64,000 nucleotides of DNA, from positions 9,940,001 to 10,004,000 of the forward strand of contig CANTUQ010000073.1 of NCBI GenBank assembly GCA_947683425.1, written 5' to 3'. Numbering within the stretch: position 1 is the first letter of the stretch; each line of letters begins with the position of its first letter. Shown here piece after piece: positions 11,473 through 22,611 of this stretch. The notes under the pieces were generated by a model. That model was not told the origin of the DNA. It saw only the letters and a list, made by a program, of their open reading frames with translations, and ran no database searches. The stretch is from Excoecaria cochinchinensis (taxonomy: Eukaryota > Streptophyta > Magnoliopsida > Malpighiales > Euphorbiaceae). The translations under genes were made by a program, and so were the position numbers.

Positions 11473-12780
11473 TGTAAGCACCGTGTCCCGGAGCGGTCCG
11501 GATCAGAGATTACCCTATGATGAAATCAGTATCCGAGCCTTATAAATGGTTTGGATTTGAAGGTTTTAGTCCCATGCTCCACAAGAAATGAGTCTTTTCA
11601 CCTTTCATAGGCACAGGGGGAGAAAACGGGGAATTTTCGAGTCAAAAAGGTATATTTTCCTCCACAGACGGCCAGCCCGTCGCTTAGGGTCACAGACAGC
11701 CTATGGTATTTTTCGATGCCCGTCGGAAGGCACCGCCTGTGTCAGAGCGCCGCCTGGTTTCCCGGAGCACGCAACCTTTCCGACGCCCGTCGGTGGAAGT
11801 GGCAGGGCCATCGGATGAATCCTTGTGTCAGAAGGATTCTTTCGACGCCCGTCTCCATACACAGACGCCCGTCGGTCGTGCCTGGCTTATAAAAGCTTCG
11901 GATTTTCACTTAAAAAAGGTTCCAAAAATTTTCAAGAGGGGAAACTCTGCCAAAATTCAAGCATATTTTCTCTCTCTTCCAGCAAACACATTCATAAAGA
12001 ATTTCTTTTAATTAGAGGATCAAAATCATTAAAAAGAAACTAAAATCAATTAGTTTTCTTTGAATTTTGGTTCCAAGGTCAATCTTTTGAGGGGTTAAGG
12101 AGGAAATAATCCATTTTCCTTTTTTGATCCTTCATTTTGTTTCTCATGGAACGCGCGGGGCTCTAATCGACACAAGAATCTCATTTAAGCATTATCTGAG
12201 GGTAAGTATTCCGGACTCATTCTCCATATCATTTCATCTTTATTCCTTATTTTGCTATTATTTTTCTCTATTTTGACTCTTTTCATCTCATTTTGTGATA
12301 AAATCGCTTTTTGGCTTTAAAAAGAGTTTTTTTTCTTACTGTTTTTTCGGAGACAGTGGTGACCGACGGGTCATCTTCATCACTGACGCCCGTCGGTCAC
12401 CCCAGTCACAGACGCTCTTCCTCTTGAGTGAGCGACGGACATGTCGATCAACTTGACTGACGCTCGTCGGTCACCTAAGAAAGGCCGTCGGTGGGTTCTA
12501 TCTCCACATTTTCAAATCTTTTCTATCTCTTTCAAGTCCTTTTGACTTTATTTATGTTGAGTCTGTATATATATTGACATCTTTTAACTTTCTGTGAGTG
12601 TATATTGATTTTCTTGGACTATCCTGAGCTTTAGGGGCACCTACCATATTCGGAGGATTTCGTCCGGTTTAGTTTCCAAACCTTCTTGGTCATTTTCTTT
12701 ATTCGTTTATTCATTAATTATTTTATGTGCATGGATGTACCCTTTTTGTATCTCGTTAAGTGTAAAAATGGATCAATGTT
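11473..12780 (+). mobile_element. LTR1 of V, truncated at its 3' side
   Basis: Matches LTR3 from its first base (TGTAAGCACCGTGTCCCGG) to 12780, with TATAAAA at 11888-11894. It lacks one GC-rich unit of about 17 bp present in LTR2 and LTR3 near 16650. At 12777-12780 it jumps from the LTR into the internal sequence equivalent to 28053. The bases TGTT are common to both sides, so a microhomology-mediated deletion removed the rest of this LTR together with the PBS, gag, pol and antisense gene of the first internal copy. Confidence 0.85.
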
Positions 12781-13214
12781 GGGGATACACTCTTGCCAGG
12801 GTGCGTCCCATTTATGCACATATATTGTTATTGAGGCCTGAGGCCTATATTATGCCTTTTTATGCAGGAGGTTGGGCACATCCTTGCCGAGGTGCTGCCC
12901 AAATTTTTATTATTTATGTAAAAATTGAATATTTTTGTGTATAATGCATGCCTTGGGGCCTAGGAAGCCCATTTTTATTTGCTTTAAATATTTCCATGCC
13001 AATTGCATGTTTCTTTTGTTTTGATATGTGCGAAGCATGTTGGGCAACTTCCTTTGACAGGACGTTCACCCCTTTTTATTTATTATCAGTCTTTTATCTC
13101 ATTTTCGGGCCGCCATTGCCCTGGTGAGGCTTGAATGGGCTTTCACCTTCAAAGTAAGTCTAATAATGCCTGTTTTGTCAAATTTTAGCTATCTAATTTT
13201 TTTTCTTTTGCAGG

Positions 13215-15254
13215 ATGCCTCCTAGACGCAGAGCATCGCAGGCCCAGCCCGAGGTCGTAGTTCCGGGTTGGATGGACGATGAGTCAGCTCAGAGATATAG
13301 AGCGTTGGCTCAGGTAGAGCTTCGAGCTAGCCGCTTCGTGTTTCGGCCGTTCCTAGAGGCCCTTGGGATGGCCCCAGAGTTTGATATGCTTGTCGAGGGT
13401 GCCGGGTGGACAGAGTTCCTTGACCCCGCTTTCCAGACTTTCCCAGAGGCTACTCGCCAGGTCCTAGCCACCCTCCGCTATGGCGGTGTTTAGAGGTCGG
13501 ACACAGAGCCAGGGGTGGTCCAGTTCTGGTTCGACGGCGATCATTATAGTATTACCAGGCAGAGATTCGCACAGGCCATGGGGCTCCCTATAGAGGAGGG
13601 GGTCGAGATCCCACGGCGAGCGGTGAGACGCGCCCACTGGGCGGCCATTGCCCTACCAGGATAGCTGTATGATCATGATACAGCGAAGAGCACCGTACTG
13701 GTGTCTCAGGCACTCCGGTATTTGTACAGAGTGTTATCCAGTTCGTACCTTGGTCGAGCTGGTAATCCAGGGTCGCTTAACACGGCCGAGATCTAGAGCC
13801 TCTAGGCTATGGTGGCAGGCCAGCGTCTCAACATTAGCCATGAGATCTTGGCTAACTTGACTAGAGTCGGCAGAGGGTTGGCACCGGTGGTGATAGTGGG
13901 AGGAGTTATCACCCGGTTGCTTTTGAGGTTGGGAGTTGCCCCAGACAGGTTGAGAGGACCCTTGGATGAGGGGATCCATGTGGATGCCACAGCGGCAGTG
14001 CAGATGGGGATGATCTCCTTGATATCAGGGCAGACAGAGGCCTACAGAGTGCTGTCCATTCACAAGACCCGGCGGATGTTCTCACTTCCACCCTTGGGTC
14101 CAGATCCGGACCACCCGGAGCAGCCAGAGCAGCAGCCTCCTCAGCCGGAGCAGCAGCCTCCACAGCCAGAGCCCCAGCCTCATCCTCCACACCTAGAGCC
14201 AGAGCCTCAGCCTCCTCAGCCTCCTCAACCTCAGACTGTGCCACCGCCACCACAGCAGGAGCTGCCTAGGACCCTATCGAATTTCGACATGGAGTTCACG
14301 ATGGATGAGCTCTTTGCTGCCTCACCCGCATCCAGAGCGCCGACTCCCATCCCGTCGCCGGGTATCAGGGTGCAGAGGACTACCCACGGGCCCCCCGAGA
14401 GGTATCACCCATATTTTCGAGGCGACCCAGGGGCATCCACCTCCGCGGCACTGCTGCCAGAGCCACCACAGCAGCAGCCAGCACAGCCTGACTTCTCTCA
14501 GCTCCTCACGTCCATGATCACAGCCTTAGAGCGACGATAAGATGAGAGGGACAAAGCTATTCATGAGAGGTTAGACCACCAGCAGGCTGCTATTCAGGAG
14601 CAGTCCCAGTCGGTAGAGCGGTTAGCCCAGGAGCAGGCCGGCTACATCGAGCACACGGCACGGGAGCAGGCTTGGGTCATAGAGGCTTTCAGAGATGAGC
14701 AGGCTCGGGTCGTAGAGGCTTTTAGGGATGAGCAGGTGAGGCTCATCGAGCAGGTTGCCCAGGGTCAGAGGGAGCTTAGGCAGTAGCTCGCTCATGATTT
14801 GAGGGCGTCTGAGGACCAGGCGTCTCAGAGGGTTGATATGACCCTACAGATGATCGACGAGTCACTCGACTCTCTGAGATCCCGGGTCCAGGCGATAGAG
14901 GGGATCCTCCCACCCTTGTCTCAAACCATGAGGGAGTTTAGGGAGCAGATAGAGCAGTGCCTAGAGCAGATGAGGAGGGCCGCCAGTGAGCAGACCATTC
15001 AGATGAGCCTGGCGTTCAAGAAGTTGGGAGGCACAGTATCAGAGACCTTAGGGTTCATGAGGACTTGCACCCAGCCTTTTTTGGATGGCTATGCTCAGAT
15101 CCGATTCAGGCAGACCTGCGATGCTGGGGCAGGACCCTCCACGGCTCAGCCTTCACCTCCAGCATGGCCAGCTCCGCCTCTACCTCCGCCAGGGACAGTG
15201 CACATATCAGATGATGAGGATCCCGATGAGCCCTCTGACTACACACCCCTCTGA
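13215..15254 (+). pseudogene. Second sense ORF of V, copy 1 (ATHILA ORF-1-like with coiled coil)
   Basis: The ATG at 13215 directly follows a CTTTTGCAG splice acceptor. About 680 codons: a basic N-terminus (PPRRRASQAQ), a folded region (FVFRPFLEALGMAPEF, then VQFWFDGDHYSITRQRF, then GGVITRLLLRLGV), a Pro/Gln-rich stretch (14100-14265), a heptad coiled coil (14550-15100) and an acidic end (HISDDEDPDEP). The folded region resembles the plant retroelement ORF-1 / putative plant transposon families; that is recognition by eye. In-frame stops lie at about 13491, 13663, 13795, 13803, 14538 and 14785. The stop at 13795 is shared with copy 2. The protein's role is unknown. Confidence 0.65.
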
Positions 15255-15689
15255 TATTCAGGGAGTTATATTTTTGTACATTTACACTTTGTATATACAT
15301 TGTACGAAATAGACATTTCTAGTGAAAAACTTTTGTTTCCAGATTTATGCATTTATGCAGGTATTTATGATTCATTCATATCACGGATACATGTATGCTT
15401 CCACATTTACTCATATTCCAAAACGAGGAAAACCAAAAAATGGTGAAAGATGATGAATAACAACTCAATAAAAAAGAATATAAATGAAACATGGCATAAT
15501 AGATAAAACAAAATCATGCCATTAATAACAGGTTAAAAGATGACAACTCAAACATGAACTAACAAAACCTTTTATCACACAGGTACAGAGAAACATCGAT
15601 CAGAACACAGGCATCGATTAAAAGTCCGAACAAGGGCGCCTAAGATTCATTCTTTTTTTGGAACGAGGAACCTGGCGAGGTCTTCTCCT

Positions 15690-16440
15690 CTTCACACCGA
15701 GTTTGTAGCCAGAGAGCGCTACATCTCCTCAACACTGCGCAAGCTGAGACGAGGCCAGCAGAGATCGAAGTTGTAGTTAGAGAAACACTGCTCTTCACAT
15801 CGGGATTGTAGCCAAAGAGTGCTGCATCTCACGGTTCACGCGGCAACCAGAGAGCGCTACGCACCTTGCAGATCGGATGGGGGTTAGCAAGGCAACTTCA
15901 GATCGAAGCTGTGGTTAGAAAAACACCGCTCTTCACACCGGGATTGTAGCCAGAGAGTGCTGCATCTCACGGTTCACGCGGCAGCCAGAGAGCGCTACAC
16001 ACCTTGCAGATCGGATGGGGGTTAGCAAGGGAACTTCATATCGAAGTTGCAGTTAGAGAAACACAGCTCTTCACAGCGGATTTGTAGTCAGAGAGTGCTA
16101 CATCTCCTCGACCCTGCGCAAGCCGAGATGAGGCCAGCAGAAGTCGAAGATGCAGTTAGAGAAAACACTGCTCTTCACAGACCGAGATTGTAGTCAGAGA
16201 GTACTACGTCTCATAGTTCGCGCGGTAGCCAGAGAGCGCTACGCACCTTGCGGATCGGATGGGGGTTAGCAAGGGAACTTCAGATCGAAGTGGCAGTTGA
16301 AGAAATACCGCTCTTCATATCGAGATGGTGGCTAGAGAGTGCTACGTCTCACCAATACCTACAGGTCAAGACGAGACCGATAGGGGTATCTTCGCATCGC
16401 CGAACAGATCGAGATGAGGTCTACCCGGCAAGAGGCACGA
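15690..16440 (+). repeat. 3' hairpin repeat array of V, copy 1
   Basis: Roughly 14 short inverted repeats follow each other. Type A: GYAGT-TAGAGAAAC-ACTGC. Type B: GTAGC-CAGAGAGY-GCTAC. Type C: a stem around the constant loop GAGACGA (16369 and 16405 are clearest). Stem bases differ between units but mostly stay paired, for example GTGGT/ACCGC at 15911, GTAGT/ACTAC at 16189 and GTAGC/GCTAC at 16228. A longer block TGCRGATCGGATGGGGGTT separates some of them. The array ends about 80 bp before the deleted LTR edge. Confidence 0.8.
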
Positions 16441-16525
16441 AAGGCAAGAACCACCGCAGGTACGCCTTCTTTCTTTCTGTCCTTTCTCTGAGTTTTGGCT
16501 TATCTAGGCGCTTGTGCACTAGTTT

Positions 16526-18476
16526 TGGATTTGAAGGTTTTAGTCCCATGCTCCACGAGAAATGAGTCTTTTCACCTTTCATAGGCAGAGGGGGAGAAAA
16601 CGGGGAATTTTTGAGTCAAAAAGGTATATTTTCCTCCACAGACGGCCAGCCCGTCTGTGAGGCCAGCCCGTCGCTTAGGGTCACAGACGGCCTGTGGTAT
16701 TTTTCGACGCCCTTCGGAAGGCACCGCCTCTGTCAGAGCGCCGCCTGGTTTCCCGGAGCATGCAACCTTTCCGACGCCCGTCGGTGGAAGTGGCAGGGCC
16801 GTCAGATGAATCCTTGTGTCAGAAGGATTCTTCCGACGCCCGTCTCCATACACAGACGCTCGTCGGTCGTGCCTGGCTTATAAAAGCTTCGATTTTCACT
16901 TAAAAAAGGTTCCAAAAATTTTCAAGAGGGGAAACTCTGCCAAAATTCAAGCATATTTTCTCTCTCTTCCAGCAAACACATTCATAAAGAATTTCTTTTA
17001 ATTAGAGGATCAAAATCATTAAAAAGAAACTAAAATCAATTAGTTTTCTTTGAATTTTGGTTCCAAAGTCAATCTTTTGAGGGGTTAAGGAGGAAATAAT
17101 CCATTTTCCTTTTTTGATCCTTCATTTTGTTTCTCGTGGAATGCGCGGGGCTCTAATCGACACAAGAATCTCATTTAAGCATTATCTGAGGGTAAGTATT
17201 CCAGACTCATTCTCCATATCATTTCATCTTTATTCCTTATTTTGCTATTATTTTTCTCTATTTTGACTCTTTTCATCTCATTTTGTGATAAAACCGCTTT
17301 TTGGCTTTAAAAAGAGTTTTTTTTCTTACTGTTTTTTCGGAGACAGTGGTGACCGACGGGTCATCTTCATCACTGACGCCCGTCGGTCACCCCAGTCACA
17401 GATGCTCTTCCTCTTGAGTGAGCGATGGACATGTCGATCAACTTGACTGACGCCCGTCGGTCACCTAAGAAAGGCGGTCGGTGGGTTCTGTCTCCACATT
17501 TTCAAATCTTTTCTATCTCTTTCAAGTCCTTTTGACTTTATTTATGTTGAGTCTGTATATATATTGACATCTTTTAACTTTCTGTGAGTGTATATTGATT
17601 TTCTTGGACTATCCGGAGCTTGAGGGGCACCTACCATATTCGGAGGATTTCGTCCGGTTTAGTTTCCTAACCTTCTTGGTCATTTTCTTTATTCGTTTAT
17701 TCATTAATTATTTTATGTGCATGGATGTACCCTTTTTGTATCTCGTTAAGTGTAAAAATGGATCAATGTTTTATACTCAATAAAACGAGGTTTTCATAAA
17801 CGTAAGGACCCAATGTCCTATTTTTATCCAATAAAAATCATCACAAATTAAAAAATCCAATTTTAATAATGATGCATGCGAGGACCAAAGTCCTCAAAAT
17901 AAGCAATGCCCTGATTTGTGTATGTATCGCACATTTATAAAAGGGAGTTGTATTTCGCTCCTTGTATTATTGTAATTTATTATTTTTGCTATTTACTTGC
18001 TCATTTACGGCTTTCCAAATATGAATAAATGCGCCTTCGATTAATTGCATCGTGTGGAGAGAGAGCGAATTGATGATAATTAAAATTTGATCATAAAATA
18101 ATCGAGGTAGAAATAGATGAGAAATCCCGAACCCAGCTCTGGTCTTTGGGCTCAAAGAGGCTAGAGGTCTACCCTCCAAGACACCTTTTTGTGCCACGAG
18201 ACTTTAGCGCTAATCCTAAGCTCCTTAGGGCGAGAGGTTTACCTTCCAAGACCCCTCTGGCTGGCCCAAAATGGATACTAAGCGCAGTCTTAGGCTCTCC
18301 GAGGCGAGAGAAACTTTTCCAATGTTCTATTGGGTGGCGACTCCATGAAACCTCCTTGTTGCCCAACATAGACGCACTTGCGATTTATTGCAAGCTGTCA
18401 ACGGACCCACAAATGCCCCGATCGCCCTCAAGCGGGCGGTCGCACGGGCGGCCGCGGGGATCCGGCGCGCGTCATA
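16526..18476 (+). mobile_element. LTR2 of V (5' LTR of the coding unit), first ~80 bp missing
   Basis: Nearly identical to LTR3 (31872-33821) from GGATTTGAAGG onward, ending GCGCGTCATA (CATA for CACA). The polypurine tract and the first ~80 LTR bases present before LTR3 (31773-31871) are absent here; the junction at 16523-16526 lies in a short T run. Landmarks: GC-rich inverted repeats 16640-16865, TATAAAA 16879-16885, donor-like GAGGGTAAGTATTCC at 17188, a second GC block 17350-17475, hairpins at 17805-17961 and the LTR-internal TGGCGACTCC at 18335-18344. Confidence 0.88.
16879..16885 (+). promoter_or_regulatory. TATA box of the V LTR promoter
   Basis: TATAAAA in a GGCTTATAAAAGCTTC context, directly after the GC-rich inverted-repeat array. 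It is repeated at 11888-11894 (LTR1) and 32225-32231 (LTR3). Transcription would start near 16910, giving the genomic RNA of the element. Confidence 0.65.
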
Positions 18477-18477
18477 G

Positions 18478-18495
18478 TAGCGACTCCGCTAGGGA
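18478..18495 (+). promoter_or_regulatory. Primer-binding site complementary to tRNA-Arg (two changes)
   Basis: TAGCGACTCCGCTAGGGA lies two bases after the LTR end. The complement of the 3' end of a plant tRNA-Arg, including CCA, is TGGCGACTCCGCTGGGGA, so there are two mismatches, both G to A. A tRNA-Arg primer is characteristic of Ogre-type elements. The equivalent site of element U is at 49304. Confidence 0.75.
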
Positions 18496-19393
18496 CGATA
18501 TGGTTCGAGATTTCGATTTGAAAATACCTCGTTTAACATTTATGGTTAAAATTTAATTCATAAATTTGCTTTCTCTCAAATTTGCATTCGCATCTCATTA
18601 GAGCCTTAGAATATGCTAGTTTGGTCCCTCTTTTAGCTCCGGTGCATTCCTGAAGCACGACCCCATTTTCACTCAATTTGGGGAAGTGTTAAGGATAATC
18701 ACCAGCCCAAGCCTCGTACCTAAATGGTATATCAAAATGATGACCCGATCGGTCGTTATGCTCATGATGAGCTAGACCTGTCGGCAGGGATCATGCTTGG
18801 GTAGCCTTAAAGAAACATCTCCCTTGTCCAAAGCTCATGTAATGGCCATAGTTACTTCCCACAGGGGATATGAACCCTAATTCCATGCTTGCTGTATGGA
18901 TCCTCATGTATTGGGTGAGTCCAGATGTCTCACTTGGTAACCTAGCCAAAGGCTTTCATGCCCCGGCAGGGCCATGTCGAAATTTGTGGAACGTCTAAAT
19001 ACATGACAATTATTATCCATCCGCTTGTACATTAGCATAGGAGCGTCATGCTGCCAATTTTTTGCCGTGCATCATGCGTGTCCATTGGGTCCCTCGCTGA
19101 CCCTTGGGCTAATCCCGCCTAGGAAAGAGACTGCACGACCACGTGTGTGGGAGAAATAAGGGTGGAAGGACCTACTTGCTTGCTTGTGCTCTGTGAATGT
19201 TGCATATCACGACCATGCATTACACCTGCATTTCATGTATCATTTCTAACACCTTGTCCCTGCAGCCATTATAGATCTACCCAGGTGGACTAGATCACCT
19301 ACCGGACGATTGATCCGAGTTCTCGCATTTGAGCTGTCAGATAGAGAGGGCCTACCAGAAATTTTACTAGAAGTCAGCTGTATCGTATCTGAG
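18496..19393 (+). other. Untranslated leader of V with candidate splice acceptor
   Basis: No gene. The stretch is conserved with the leader of element U (49322-50085) in blocks such as AGAGCCTTAGAAT, CCAGCCCAAGCCTCGT and GATGAGCTAGACCTG, so it was kept in two diverged families. It ends in a pyrimidine-rich CTTGTCCCTGCAG (19253-19265), followed by CCATTATAGATCTACCC. U has CTTGCAG before CCATCGTAGATTCATCC in the same place. A packaging or leader-intron function is possible but unproven. Confidence 0.55.
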
Positions 19394-20269
19394 ATGGCAA
19401 ACTCGCCTAGGGGGGATGACGCCACCAGGGCCATGATCGCAGAAGAAGTGGGCCGGCGATTTGAGGAGTTCGAGGGCAGAATGATGAATATGTTGACTGC
19501 TCTGGCATAACAGAATGCTCCGCAGAATCCTCCTCCTCCTCCAGTGAGACAGAATGAGCCAGAGGAAGAAAGAGCTGAGAGACGAGAAGAGCCCGTTCGG
19601 CCGCCGCCAGTAGAGCTGAGGTCGGTAGCTTCGGGAGAGCAGAGAAGAAGGCCTGTATTGAGGATTGATGATGATAGGGATATCGAAGATGACAAGATGA
19701 GTATTGCATCTGAGAGAGGGAAGGCACCTCAGACTGATGATTTCATTTTAAAAAAGATGGAAGAGAGGTTTGAAGCTATGGCTCGTATGCTGAGCAGGGG
19801 TCAGGGGATGAACCCAGAGGATAAGGAATTGGAGGGAGAAGACCCGATTCCTTACAACTTCAAGATGCCAGATGTGCCGAAATTTGATGGTACTTCTGAC
19901 CCGACTGCGCATGTGAAGCAATATTCTTTAGTCATGAAAGGGACCACGCTGACTAAGAAGCAGAAGGTGGAATACTTTTGTCTGAGTCTGACCGCTCATG
20001 CCATAGACTGGTATCATAGTCTCGATCGTCGGACTAAAGAAGATTGGGATCTGCTCACGGAGGAGTTTTTGAGACAGTATGATTGCAACACCAGGATGGA
20101 GGTGACTCTCAAAGATCTTGAACTGCTCCAACAGAAGGCTGGGGAATCTTTCCATGATTATCTTAGCCGCTTGCGAAACCGAGTAATGGAAATGCGGAGG
20201 AAGCCAGACACCCAGGACCAGATCCGTTTGTTTATCAAGAACGCTAGCCCGTACTTGAAGGTGGCTTGA
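19394..20269 (+). pseudogene. Gag (capsid region) of element V
   Basis: The ATG at 19394 opens a frame that reads, after one TAA at 19508-19510, through a Pro/Glu-rich linker into a Ty3/gypsy capsid domain: PYNFKMPDVPKFDGTSDP, then HAIDWYHSLDRRTKEDW, then FLRQYDCNTRMEVTLKDLE, then FHDYLSRLRNRVMEM. This is the retrotransposon gag fold that builds the virus-like particle. The frame ends at TGA 20267-20269, where a shift moves the continuation into the next frame. The C-terminal part with its zinc finger is annotated with protease. The short coiled-coil-like N-terminus (RRFEEFEGRMMNML) is typical of this clade. Confidence 0.85.
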
Positions 20270-20271
20270 AG

Positions 20272-21666
20272 ATGAAAGGGTTGAAGGACTGAGAGTCTCT
20301 CAAGGATATAGCCATTGAAGCGGAGGGAGAGTTCTTGACCCGGAAGGCTAACAATGATAATTTTGCGAAGAGAGCTAATACCGGTCAAGGAACCAGTAGG
20401 CCAGCTGGTCCCAGTGGTAGCACCAGAAGAACAGTTGAGGTGTCTGCTACTGAAGCAACTACCCAGAGGAAGTTTTCGAACTTAGGAAGACCACTGTCTT
20501 GGGTCTTGAGGAGGTTGATGAAGGAAGGGAAATTGCAGCCCTTAGCTCCTAGGCCTGCTATGACGCAAGGGAAGCCTGGGCACATGGACAATGAATTCTG
20601 TGCGTTTCACCAACACTCAGGCCATCTAACAGATAAGTGTAAGGCGCTACAACACTCCATCCAAGACCTGATTGATAGCAAGCAAATTTCTGATCCTGAG
20701 AAGAGGGAATCTGAGAAGAAGCATGGTTATAACGCCGTGCCACCACCAGTGTTTATGATCGGATCTAGCTTGCCAGAGTGGTACGTGATGCAAGATTTAT
20801 ATGGGAGCGAAAGTATTGCTGTTGTTCATTCCGAGGATAGGGAGGAGAAAGCAGTCGTGGCGACCCTTGATTGTTGGTCAAGCAGCGAGAGCGGTGGAGA
20901 GGCCGAAGAGGAGGAAGAGATGAATCCTGATTTGTGGAGATATGATGAGGATGAAGAAGAGATAGGGGCTGTAACAAGAAGTGGGAGAGTGGTCCCTGAG
21001 ATTACGAGGGTACCGGAACCAGCGCAGACGTCAGCGAAAAAAGAGCCAGAGGAGAATCAGATTGTTAAGCAGTTAAAGAAGACTGCAGCTCAAATATCCA
21101 TCTGGGATCTCTTGAGACAGTCCCCTTCTCATAGGCAGAAGGTAGTAGAGGCTTTGGTCGAGGCCACGGTCGCCACCACAATTTCCCCATCAGAGCTTTT
21201 GGGCTTAGTTAAAGGAGGATCGGAGGAGAGATTGGTTTTTTCTAACGCCGACCTACCGGTCGAAGACCGCAATCATAACCGACCCCTGTACATCAAAGCG
21301 CAGATTAATGATAAGCACACCGCTTGCGTTATGGTGGACGATGGGTCTTCCATCAATGTGTGCCCTCTGATAGCTCTTCAGGCTTTTGGTTTAAATGAGG
21401 ATATGCTCAGTGGATCAGATCTGACTATCACCGCCTATGATAATTCAAGGAGGCAAGCCTCGGGAACATTCAAGACCATGGTCAAGACAGGACCCATTGA
21501 GGTGGAAGTAGAATTTGTGGTTCTGCCCATTCTAGCTAACTTCTCAGCCCTGCTCGGGAGACCTTGGTTTCATAAGTTAGGAGGAGTGCCATCCACGCTG
21601 CATCAAATGATAAAGTTCCCACATGAAGGGGAGGTGGTGACTATCAAGGCAGCCAGTGAGAATTAG
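20272..21666 (+). pseudogene. Gag C-terminus and aspartic protease of element V
   Basis: In frame 1 from 20272, with a TGA at 20290-20292 and then open to TAG 21664-21666. It begins with the gag tail and a zinc-finger-like CAFHQHSGHLTDKC (~20602), followed by an acidic linker (DRWSS-type and EEEEE stretches, 20830-20960). The retropepsin-like protease has its active site at 21337-21348 (DDGSS) and the flap and end region LLGRPWFHKLGGVPSTLHQM. Retropepsins cut the gag-pol polyprotein in the particle. The Asp-Gly-Ser active site, in place of Asp-Thr/Ser-Gly, is usual for this plant clade. Confidence 0.85.
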
Positions 21667-22521
21667 GTCTCAGCGCTTGAAATAGCAAATCAGCCATTTA
21701 GTGGCTTCCACGTGTCCATGATAAGGGAAGAGCATGGGTCGGTGGATAACCCAGCTATGGTTAATATGATGAAAAAGATGCATTATCTCCCTGGGGCTGG
21801 TTTGGGCAGAAACTCTCAAGGGCTGCAGACTGCGATCACCACTCGAGGTCAAAAGAACCGAAAGGGTCTGGGGTACAGAGGCGATTTTGGCAAGAAGAAG
21901 ACGATGGATAAGGTTCCTCATATTTCAGAAAGCTTTGTAATAGCATCCTCAGTATGCGCTTATACTGGCAAAGATGAGCCGCAATTGGTGAAGGGGAGGA
22001 TTGTCCCTGGATTCAAGATCTTTAACGATGTATTTGACTGGCATGTCGGGTTTATCAAGACCGCTGAGAACTTCTGGGATGAAGAGGTCATGACTCAGTG
22101 TATTACTTGGGATAGATGCGAGCCTGAAGAGGTCGTTACCGAGAAGATGATAGCTGCCAAGCTGAAAGGGAAAGAGAAGATGGCAGAAATAGGGCTGAAG
22201 ATGGGGGATTTGAAGATTTCCTCAGATATACCTGAAGGGCCTCTGCTGAATCAGAAAGCCAATGAACAAGCTGCAGCAGCATCGACCTCTAGAGAGGCAG
22301 AAGAAGACTCTAGCTTAGATTGTCTTTTTATTCCAGAACTTTTTTATGATGTAAATGACAATTATAATATTATTAACAAAGCAAATGATTTCTCTTGTGC
22401 GATGTTTCCAATGATTTCAACTTGCATGAACATGATCATATTCCATCAATTTTTGACATCGATTCCACTGATACAATGCCTTTTAATCTTGGAACCTCAA
22501 AAAATCCGAAAGAAATTCTAA
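21667..22521 (+). pseudogene. G-patch-like linker domain of element V pol
   Basis: The frame continues past the TAG at 21664 and encodes MMKKMHYLPGAGLGRNSQG, then KNRKGLGYRGDFG (about 21765-21895). The Gly pattern GxGLGxNxQG followed by GLGY is that of a G-patch, an RNA-binding glycine-rich motif also present after protease in some retroviruses. It is followed by a conserved region of unknown role (GFKIFNDVFDWHVGFIKTAE) and a charged linker. Frame 1 loses its sense around 22390, and the similarity moves to another frame. Confidence 0.7.
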
Positions 22522-22611
22522 TAGCATCAAATATAACTCCTGATGAGAGAAAAAAATTTGAGAGAATAATAAAAAAAACATGAAAAAGTCTTTGCCTGGA
22601 CCTATGAGGAC
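22352..22611 (+). other. Protease-RT junction with two frame changes
   Basis: Similarity to element U (51183-51400) passes from frame 1 to frame 3 near 22390 (FNLHEHDH, then NLGTSKNPKEILIASNITP) and back to frame 1 in an A-rich run at about 22570-22580, just before VFAWTYEDMPG of RT. U has comparable A-runs at the same spot. Ogre elements are reported to have an intron between protease and RT, but no convincing donor/acceptor pair is visible here. Decay by indels is the simplest reading; a programmed shift in the A-run is possible. Confidence 0.45.

Noticed and set aside
11588..12043. Three overlapping plus-strand ORFs with Arg-rich peptides, repeated near 16611-17001 and 32040-32347
   Set aside because: They lie across the GC-rich array, TATA box and leader of the V LTR. 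Other LTR copies do not keep the frame as expected of protein.
19246..19727. Minus-strand Ser-rich ORFs of 149 and 106 codons
   Set aside because: Shadow of the Pro/Glu/Arg-rich gag linker on the plus strand.
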